From: Clostridiales bacterium
GTDB taxonomy: Bacteria > Bacillota_A > Clostridia > Oscillospirales > Oscillospiraceae
DNA length: 29,707 nucleotides
Assembly: GCA_019417795.1 (NCBI GenBank)
Contig: DXUR01000006.1
Span: 1 to 29,707, forward strand
Direction of reading: 5' to 3'
A program made the position numbers and the translations under genes. Shown here piece after piece: positions 1-8,400 of this stretch (position 1 is the stretch's first letter; every line of letters begins with the position of its first letter). Under the pieces are notes generated by a model. That model made no database searches. It worked only from the letters and a program-made list of their open reading frames with translations, and was not told where the DNA came from.

Positions 1-1309
1 AGCTTTTCTTTCGTTCCAGAAGCATCGCATACTCTGCGTTCAGCTCGCTGATGCGCGGGAGCTTTTTGTCAGAGCCGTTCTCTTTCTTATAAGCATCAAA
101 CGCCTTTTTTGCTGCGCTGCGCAAGGCCAGCGTATCCCGGTGGGCTTCATAGAACTCTCGATTGTAGCCAGATGCTTTATACGCAGCAAAAACATCTTTT
201 GCCTTGGCATAATTGATTAGATGCTTCCGCAGCACCGACACTTCCGACATCCGTTCCTCATCTGCTTTTACAGATTCCAGCAGCGCATCACATTTTTCAG
301 AAATTCCATCTGCCTTTTCTTTCAGCTCTGCATAGCTCTTGATTCCATGCTCTTCCATGAACATCATAGCTTTTGCCATCTGTTTCAGATTAAAGACTTT
401 CGCCCAACGCGCATACCCCGCGCCTTTGCCTGCCTGCATTTTGGCACGGACATCAATAAGGAACGACAGCTCCGCCTTCTGATGCACCTGCGCAGACCGT
501 GCGCTTGTGCGGGTTTTCTCTGCAAATTTGCTTTTATGAATCGCATTCCCGGCAAGCACCTCGCAAAGTTCTTCAACTGAATAGCCCTTGCCGAAAGAGC
601 GGAAGCGGGCAAATCTGGCATGGCCTTTTCCCCGCAGGGCAGGCTGTTTTCCATCTTTATACTCGTACCCTGCTTCCTGCAAAATTCCAATCAGTTCTCG
701 GAAGTCTTTTGGTTTTCTTGCCAATGCTGCATCAATGGACTCGCAGATTTCATCCCGCTGCGATTTTTTCTCCGGGTATTCCGTTCTCTTCTGCCGCTCC
801 CCATAGGGCTTCCGGATAATGACCGACAATCGGTGCTCCAGACAGATGATATCACTGAGCCTCGCCAGTGCAAGACCGGATAAGCGAAAATCCCGAAATT
901 TTCTGGTGCAGTCTAATGTAGTCGAATTAAAAATAATGTGATTATGAATGTGCGCACGATCAACATGGGTAGCTACGATAAATGCGTGTTTTCCCTTGGT
1001 GAATCGCATGGCTGTCTCATACCCAACCTTGTTTGCTTCCTCCGGTGTGATTTCTCCGGGCTTAAAGGACTGCCGAATCTGATATGCAATCACATCATGT
1101 GCCTGGGTTCTTCCCGTGATATGCTCATACTGCCGTTTGGAAAGCAGAAATTCTTCATCACAGGTCTTTGCATCACAGGCATACGCACTAATGTATTTTC
1201 CATCTTCCGTCTTTGCTGCATTCTCAGAATAATCAGTACGGTCAGCCAGACACTGCGCTACCGTCTTTCCTTTATTGATATGCAGCGCAATTAGTCTTGT
1301 AGCCGCCAT
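1..1309 (-). CDS. Relaxase/mobilization nuclease (5' part; C-terminus beyond left edge)
   Basis: This relaxase nicks oriT and pilots the single strand into the recipient. The frame stays open from the start to the window edge, giving about 436 residues; the C-terminus is missing. The product begins MAATRLIALHINKGK, typical of relaxases of this ICE family. A candidate catalytic tyrosine lies in TDYSENAAKT (Y27), and the metal-binding histidines are in HVDRAHIHNH (H115, H120, H122, H124). The ATG at 1309 is chosen over the one at 1315: the GGAGG motif is 9 nt upstream of the former and only 3 nt from the latter. A strong intrinsic terminator (1328-1354) lies directly before this ribosome binding site, so expression probably depends on read-through or attenuation. 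Confidence 0.9.
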   Translation of the reverse strand, partial: MAATRLIALHINKGKTVAQCLADRTDYSENAAKTEDGKYISAYACDAKTCDEEFLLSKRQYEHITGRTQAHDVIAYQIRQSFKPGEITPEEANKVGYETAMRFTKGKHAFIVATHVDRAHIHNHIIFNSTTLDCTRKFRDFRLSGLALARLSDIICLEHRLSVIIRKPYGERQKRTEYPEKKSQRDEICESIDAALARKPKDFRELIGILQEAGYEYKDGKQPALRGKGHARFARFRSFGKGYSVEELCEVLAGNAIHKSKFAEKTRTSARSAQVHQKAELSFLIDVRAKMQAGKGAGYARWAKVFNLKQMAKAMMFMEEHGIKSYAELKEKADGISEKCDALLESVKADEERMSEVSVLRKHLINYAKAKDVFAAYKASGYNREFYEAHRDTLALRSAAKKAFDAYKKENGSDKKLPRISELNAEYAMLLERKKS

Positions 1310-1327
1310 TTTCATATTCCTCCATCT

Positions 1328-1354
1328 AAAAAGAGCTACCCGAAGGCAGCTCTT
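1328..1354 (-). terminator. Intrinsic terminator in the relaxase leader
   Basis: On the minus strand AAGAGCTGCC, TTCG, GGTAGCTCTT forms a 10-bp stem with one G-U wobble and a UUCG loop, followed at once by a T5 run. The relaxase GGAGG starts only a few bases after the T run. The hairpin therefore sits in the leader of the relaxase gene and also downstream of the 89-residue ORF. The G-U pair exists only in minus-strand RNA. Confidence 0.85.
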
Positions 1355-1369
1355 ACCAATCTACTATTC

Positions 1370-1639
1370 TCATTTTAACATCCGTTCCCGGTCATAAGCT
1401 CCCTGCAAATAAACGGCCTGCTTGATGATCTCTTCCATATCGAAATAGACACACATGATGCTTTCGTACAGCTTCCACACATTAGATTCGGTGCCGCCCA
1501 CCATTTCCATCAGCTGGTCTTCCATCTTCGAATGCTCAGACTGTTTTTCCGGATAAGCTGTCTCTTCCACAAAATGATTCTCTCCATCTGTTTCCTCGTA
1601 CCGCAAATCATAATAATCTTTCATAAACTGAATATCCAT
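1370..1639 (-). CDS. Hypothetical 89-residue acidic protein next to relaxase
   Basis: I do not recognise this family with confidence; small proteins of this kind commonly sit between mobC and the relaxase in related elements. It begins MDIQFMKDYYDLRYEE, is rich in Glu and Asp in its first half, and has an amphipathic helical second half (KLYESIMCVYFDMEEIIKQA). It has no signal peptide or membrane segment. An AGGAGGG motif lies 6 nt before the ATG, and the gene starts 16 nt after the upstream membrane-protein gene, so the two are co-transcribed. Its end lies 15 nt before the relaxase leader terminator. Confidence 0.7.
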   Translation of the reverse strand: MDIQFMKDYYDLRYEETDGENHFVEETAYPEKQSEHSKMEDQLMEMVGGTESNVWKLYESIMCVYFDMEEIIKQAVYLQGAYDRERMLK

Positions 1640-1655
1640 CGAATCCCTCCTGAAT

Positions 1656-1961
1656 TCAAATTGTCAAAACATCCTCTACACGCTCACACAGCCGTCCCAT
1701 CAGTTCCATGATGCTGCCCGCACCAACCGCAGCTGCGAACAGCCCCATCTCAATCATGGTCAGCAGGAACACATCCGTCCAGCTCGCCCGAACCACCGAA
1801 TAGATGCCGCAGCCAAGAACAAACAGCATAACCGGCGAAAGTACCCACAGAGATAGCTGCATCAGCAGATTCCAGATAAAGCATAGAAATCGCAGAAAAA
1901 ATGCAACCGGCAGCAACAGGATTTTCAGCATCAGCTTCAACAAAAAACTTACGATCTTCAT
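1656..1961 (-). CDS. Small hydrophobic membrane protein
   Basis: This 101-residue protein is dominated by hydrophobic helices: roughly residues 3-28, 32-54 and 65-85, with a basic N-terminus (MKIVSFLLKLMLK) and a short polar C-terminus. It is probably a three-helix inner-membrane protein. The family is unrecognised, but such a protein often lies beside mobC in Tn1549-like elements. The ATG at 1961 is preferred, because GAAGGGG lies 8 nt upstream. An in-frame GTG at 1970 would abut the Shine-Dalgarno sequence. It follows the terminator-like hairpin downstream of mobC, so it may have its own promoter in 1970-2045, which I could not define convincingly. Confidence 0.72.
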   Translation of the reverse strand: MKIVSFLLKLMLKILLLPVAFFLRFLCFIWNLLMQLSLWVLSPVMLFVLGCGIYSVVRASWTDVFLLTMIEMGLFAAAVGAGSIMELMGRLCERVEDVLTI

Positions 1962-2045
1962 GGATTTCACCCCTTCGTTTTTCTTTTCATCTTCATTTTA
2001 CCGTACCCGCTTGCCAAACACCACGATGTCAACAGGAAGACCTAC

Positions 2046-2085
2046 AAAAAATATGTAATGGCACAGACAGTTTCATCTGTGCCAT
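2046..2085 (-). terminator. Hairpin with T run downstream of mobC
   Basis: Minus strand: ATGGCACAGA, an 8-nt loop, then TCTGTGCCAT form a perfect 10-bp stem, followed by TACATA and six Ts. It lies about 30 nt after the mobC stop. The 6-nt gap before the T run makes it a less ideal terminator. Because it lies between mobC and the relaxase operon, it could instead be part of oriT; the sequence alone cannot decide. Confidence 0.65.
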
Positions 2086-2115
2086 GTGCGGTAGAAATCT
2101 CGCACATTTGCGCCG

Positions 2116-2448
2116 TCAGCGAATACCAGAAAGCCTCTTCAGGATCAGCTTCTGCATCTCCCAGAGTTCATCCAGTCGCTTCTGCAAATCCCGGATATCC
2201 TCCGCATAGATGCTTCCGGATTCATTGGCGCGTTTTGCGTACTGGTTCAGGTTGTTGCTGCATCGGCGAAGAAGGGTGGATACCTGCGCCACATCCGACA
2301 AATCAAGATTCACGCAGTACCCGTCCATCGCCATTTTTCTCATATAGGCACCGGTATTCCGAATCCCCAATTCCTTCTGCTTTTCACGAATCCTCGCCAG
2401 CTCTTCCGGGTTTACCCGGACGTTGATCCAGTGTTCCCGAACACTCAT
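2116..2448 (-). CDS. mobC: MobC-like relaxosome accessory protein
   Basis: This 110-residue protein matches the MobC family of mobilization accessory proteins, which bind oriT and help the relaxase open the DNA. The N-terminus (VREHWINVRVNPEELARIREK) looks like a ribbon-helix-helix strand followed by a helix. The motif NTGAYMRKMAMDG and the LRRCSNNLNQYAKRANE segment are characteristic of MobC, and a coiled-coil-like C-terminus follows (DIRDLQKRLDELWEMQK). The start codon overlaps the stop of the giant helicase gene (ATGA), with GAGGAGG upstream, so translation is coupled. The length is normal for the family. Confidence 0.88.
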   Translation of the reverse strand: MSVREHWINVRVNPEELARIREKQKELGIRNTGAYMRKMAMDGYCVNLDLSDVAQVSTLLRRCSNNLNQYAKRANESGSIYAEDIRDLQKRLDELWEMQKLILKRLSGIR

Positions 2449-5400
2449 AGTGCCACCTCCTCATCATCTCGATGTGCCATCGGCGGAATGCGACCGGCAC
2501 GGTCACGCAATTCTGCCAGGACAGACGGCTTTTCCGCCGTTTTCTCACGGTCTGGATCATCATTTCCGCGGTCATCCATATTCAGCAGTGCGTCCAGTTC
2601 TGCCAGTCTTACACTCTTTTCTGCCAATTCTGCCTCCTGGGGAAATGGCTTTCCAAGCTCGGCCTGCGCCGCTTCCTGCTGGCTGCTAAGATTGTCCAGC
2701 TGCTGCTCCGCCTTTTCCAGCCTTGCAGGAATCCCAGCAAGAGCATTGTCCAGACGCTGGATATTGCCCGCAGCACTGGTGCCGATGGGTACCCGGTGGG
2801 TCATCTCGCCTTTCAGCAGCACCTGATACTCTTTCTGGAAGCTATCAAATGCCAGCTCCATCTTGAAACCTCGATAGCTGCCAAGCGGCACCGGCTCCAG
2901 ACTCTGATTGGCTTTACAGGCCGCAAGGATTGCTTCACCGGCCTCGGCTTTTTCAGTAAATCGTGTGCCATTCACCTCCATACTGCAGAACCCTTCTTCC
3001 GGCAGCGGATGTGCCGCCACCGTCCGAATATCCGACTGAAAGCCCTTGATGAACCCCTGCGTTTTCTCAATCTCCGCAGGGAAATATTTCATCAGCTTAT
3101 CTTCTAATCGGTACTGCTGGCTCTGATGATCAGCTTTCAACACCTTCAGCCTTGCAACATCTACATCCAAGTCCATTTTTTCCTTGATCTGCGGGTCTCC
3201 TGCACAAAGTGCCTTGATCTCTGCATAGGAAAGTGCCTGCTCATCCACATCGTCACAGGAACGTACCGGAGATTTGCTGGTCATGATCTGGCTGATGAAC
3301 TTCTGCTTATTCTCCAGTGTCTGATAGAGGTAGGCGTCAAAGGTTCCTTCCGTCACATACTGATAAACCTGCACTTCTTTGTTTCGGTTTCCCTGACGGA
3401 TAATACGACCATTTCGCTGGGTCATGTCCGCAGGCCGCCAGCCCACATCCAGATGATGCACGGCCACCAGCCTGTCCTGCACGTTCGTGCCTGCACCCAT
3501 CTTCTGTGTCGAACCTAACAACACCCGCACCTGTCCGGTACGCACTTTGGCAAACAAATCCTTCTTTTTTGCCTCGGTATCGGCATCATGGATAAATGCG
3601 ATTCCTTCCTCTGGCACACCGGACTGGATGAGTTTGGCGCGGATATCCTCATACACATTAAAGGTTCCATCGTTCTTCGGTGTGCTGAGGTCGCAGAACA
3701 GCAGCTGGGTCAGCTTATCCGACTGTCCTTCCTCATAAATCCGAAGCACATTCCGCACACAGGCATTGAGCTTGCTGTTGGGGTCATCCGGTAGAAGCGG
3801 ATTCATCAGCCGCTGATCCAGCCCCAGCTTTCTGCCATCCGATGTGATTTTCAGCATGTTATCGACCGACGGGTCTACCACGCCGGAATGCACAGCCGCC
3901 GCCCGTTCCGAAAGTTCCGCCACCATCGCCTGCTGATGCTCCGAAGGCTGCACCACCACGGTTTCAAACTTTGCCTCCGGCACCGGCAGATGCAGCTGAT
4001 CGGAAGTCTTGATATCCGCCACTTCCTTGAACATATTCATCAGCTCCGGAAGGTTGAAGAACTTTGCAAATCTTGTTCTTGCCCGGTATCCGGTTCCCTC
4101 CGGTGCCAGCTCAATGGCTGTGGTGGTCTCACCAAAGGTAGAAGCCCAGCTGTCGAAATGGGTCAGCCCTTTCTGCTGCAACGTGCCGTACTGGAGATAC
4201 CGCATCATGGTGTAAAGCTCCGTCATGCTGTTGCTGACCGGGGTTCCGGTCGCAAAAATGATGCCGCGCCCGCCTGTCAACTCGTCCATATACTGGCACT
4301 TCATAAACATATCCGAAGATTTCTGCGCTTCCGAAGTGGACAAGCCTGCAACATTGCGCATTTTTGTGTAGAGAAACAGGTTCTTAAACGCGTGTGCCTC
4401 GTCTACAAACAGCCGGTCTACGCCCAGCTGCTCAAAGGTAATCACATCGTCTTTTCGGTCGGTTGCCCGGAGTTTCTCCAATCTCGCCTCCAATCCTTTC
4501 CGGGTCTTTTCCATCTGTTTAATAGAGAAACGTTCGCCATTCTGGGATTTCATCTCAGCAATGGCGTTTTCGATTTCATCAATCTGGGCAGTCAAAATCC
4601 GCTCCTGCCGTTCTGCGGACACCGGGATTTTCTCAAACTGGGAATGCCCAATGATGACTGCATCGTAATCGCCAGTGGCAATTCGTGCGCAGAACTTCTT
4701 TCTGCGGGCGGTTTCAAAGTCCTTTTTGCTTGCCACCAGCAGTTTTGCACTCGGATACAGGCGCAGGAACTCATTTGCCCACTGAAGGGTTAAGTGATTC
4801 GGAACGACAAACATGGATTTCTGGCACAGCCCCAGCCGTTTTGCCTCCATAGCAGAAGCGGCCATCTCGAAAGTCTTGCCGGCACCCACTTCGTGGGCCA
4901 GCAGCGTATTGCCGCCGTACAGCACATGAGCAATGGCATTCTGCTGATGTTCCCGCAGCCGGATTTCCGGATTCATGCCGCCAAAGCGGATATGAGAACC
5001 ATCGTACTCACGGGGACGGGTACTGTTGAACAGCTCGTTATACTTTTCCACCAGTTCCGCACGGCGATAAGGGTCTTTCCACACCCAATTCTGGAACGCA
5101 TCCTTAATGGCCTGCTGTTTCTGCTGGGCGAGGGTGGTCTCCTTTTTATTCAGAACTCGCTTTTGCTTACCGTCTGCATCCTCCACGGTATCGTAGATAC
5201 GAATATCCCGCAGATTTAGCGTATCCTCTAAAATCCGGTAGGCATTGGCACGGCTGGTGCCGTAGGTCATATAGGCATGGACATCGTTCCGGCTCGGTGT
5301 ACTCTTGCCGGTAATCTGCCATTCTGCCGTCATGGGAGAGAATTTCACTTCAATATTTCGGCGCAGATAGAACGGCGGTTCAAAGGTTTCTTCCATAAAC

Positions 5401-8400
5401 TGCTGGATATAATCCCGATTGACCCATGTGGCACCAAGACGCACATCAATCTCCGAAGCATCCAGGTCTTTTGGCTGTGCCTTCTTCAAATATTCCGCGT
5501 TCACCGCAAAGGCAGGGTCAGAGGCCGCAGCCAACTCTGCCACACGGAGCTTTTCCCGGACATTGCCGGACAGATATTCATCAGCTGTTACCCAGCCGGT
5601 TTCCTCGCTGCCCTGCGTCATCGGGTCTTTGAAAATGACACCATGCAGTTCCTGCTGGATTTTTTCATATTCCCCTGGTGTACCTAAAAGCTCCGACATA
5701 TAGGGCAAATCCACTCTGCCGCGCTCTCCAATGGAGATTGCCAGAGCTTCAGCCGGAGTATCCACGCTGGTAACAGCCCGTTCCGGTCGAATCGTCCGTT
5801 TGGTGAACATATCCGCCTTGGATTCCAGCCTGCCGTTTTCATCCACATTTTCCAGAGAGCAGAGCAGATAATAAGACGAATCTTCCGAAAAAGCCTGTGC
5901 ATTTGCACGGGAATTGATAAGCCCATACTGATCGGCGAATCGGTCATAGGCTACATTCAGTTCCCGCTGTTTCTGGGCAATCGCTTCCTCCTGGTAATCG
6001 TTCAACTGATAGTCGATCAGTTCCTGCACAATGGTGCGAAGCTCCACCATGCCTTTGATCCTGCCGGTGGCTGTCGCAGAAAGGTCAGCCTTCCGCATGA
6101 TGCTGTTCTCACGGAAGTAGACATCCCCATCCACTACGGCATAGGAGAAGTTCTTGACATTGGGGTCTGCCGGAATAGTTTCGCCCTGCAAGGACAACTC
6201 CTCCTCCGGTGCCAGCTCCTGTGCTTCATAATGACCGCCGATGTGCTGCACCGCCTCATGCAGCTGGTCTCCCAGATCCGCACCTGGAATCGGAATGACC
6301 GTACATTCTTCCTTGCCGTACTGGGTACTTTCCGTTGTAATCTCACCCAGCACCATTTCCGGGTGGTCAACAAAGTAGCCGTTGAGGGTTATACCCTCCG
6401 ATGTCAGCCCCAGATGCACCCAATCCGGTTCGATATCAATGGGATGGTCTCTCTTTTGCAGGAAAATGATATCCGACACCACATCCGTACCGGCATTGGC
6501 ACGGAATGCGTTGTTGGGAAGTCGGATAGCTCCCAGCAATTCTGCCCGCTGCGCCAGATACTTTCGTGCGTCCGGATTTTTGGAATCCATCGTATAGCGG
6601 CTGGTAACAAAGGCCACGATACCACCGGGCCGAACCTGATCCAGTGCCTTGGCAAAGAAATAGTTGTGGATAGAAAATCCGAGTTTATCATATGGCTTAT
6701 CGCTGACACGGTAGTTGCCAAAAGGCACATTGCCCACGGCCAGATCATAAAAATCACGCCGGTCGGTGGTCTCAAAGCCTGCCACCTTGATTTCTGCCTG
6801 CGGATACAGCTTTTGCGCAATACGCCCGGTGATGGAATCCAGTTCCACACCATAGAGCCTGCTCCCCAGCATGGAATCCGGCAGCATACCGAAGAAGTTG
6901 CCGACACCCATCGACGGTTCCAGAATATTGCCTTTCTCAAATCCCATACTGTCCAATGCCTCATAGATTGCACGGATCACGGTAGGGCTGGTGTAATGCG
7001 CATTCAGAGTCGAAGCCCTGGCTGCGGCATATTCTTCTTCCGTAAGAGCTGCTTTCAGCTCCTTATATTCGCCTGTCCAGGCAGTTTTCTCTGCGTCAAA
7101 GGCATCTGCCAGCCCACCCCAGCCGACATAATTGGCCAGCGTTTCCTGTTCTTCCGGTGTCGCATCCCTATGCTGATTTTCTAAGGCTTTCAGCGTGTAG
7201 ATGGCATCCATGTTGGCACGGAATTTCTGCTTAGGACTGCCTTCGCCGAGGTGAAAGCTGTTGATGCGGTAGTTCTCCGCATGTTTTGCTTCATGCCCTG
7301 CCCGGAACGCTTCTTCTTTTCCAGAATTCAGATCAACCACCAGATTGTGCAGGTGAACATTTTCCTCATGCCCCAAAATTCTTGCCAGATTTTCCTTGCT
7401 TTCCGAGCGGAAGATCGGATACACGGAATCCGGGTCCCGAAGTTCCACATCGAAAAGCCCGACTTTTTCAATCGTAAATGCCTTTCCGTCCAGATACAGC
7501 GTATCTCCAACGCGATAATCCGGCTGCACCGGAGCTGCGGGTTCTGGCTGCACAGTTGCAGGCTCTTTTTCAGCCTCCATGTTCCTGCCGCGAATCTCCT
7601 GCAACGCCTCTGATGCACTCACATAATCGGCAAATGTCTGCACTTTTCCGTCCGAATATCCGTAATACTCTTCTTTGACATAATCCCAGATGGCAAACGC
7701 ATCTTTAGAATCCGGAAAGTTCTCGCCGGTCATTGTGACCACAAACCGTTCATCCGGTGCATAGCCAGACTCTCTGGAAAGTTCGCTGGCGTGTTCCTGC
7801 ATTTCCAGTACCAGAGGATCTGTCTCTGCGTGAGCCGATTCCTGTACTTCTTCGGATTCCACATCTGGGAATGGAATGTCCTGCTGCAAATTCTGCTTGC
7901 TCTGTTCAACATAGAGCCAGTCTTTTGCTTCCCGTTCCTGAACTTTTTCAATCAACTGCTGGCGGTAGGTCTCTGCCTCCCATTCGCTGGTAAACTCTTC
8001 GCTGACACCATCCGGCTCCACATGAATGCCGTCCTGAATATCATCCCAGACCGCATAACCATCGTCTGTCTCCATCACGGTAAACCGCTGTGGTGCCGCC
8101 AGTTCACTCCGGGCATATACATCCGCAGCCGTATTCAGCATGTTGTCCACATGCTCATTTCCGGTATCGTAGCGTTCCGGTGGCGTTGGCGGAAACACAT
8201 GGGCGGCAGTCGGCATAGGAAGCGGCGCGCCGTATTCCTGCTCCAGCTTCCGATACTCTTCCATTTCCAGCGCGGTCAGGTACTGATCATTTTCCACAAG
8301 CCGGTCTAACCGCTTATCCACCGCCGACCATGTGAGTCGCACTTCCCGGTCATGGTCATAATTGCGAAGCAGAATACCTCTTCCGTTATAATCGGCAAAA

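Noticed and set aside
2027..2032. Minus-strand TTGACA as -35 of a promoter for the membrane-protein/relaxase block
   Set aside because: No acceptable -10 at 16-18 nt; the only TAAAAT is about 26 nt away.
6231..7184. Plus-strand open frame (317 codons) opposite the giant helicase
   Set aside because: Antisense shadow of the methylase region; composition is unlike a protein and there is no start signal.
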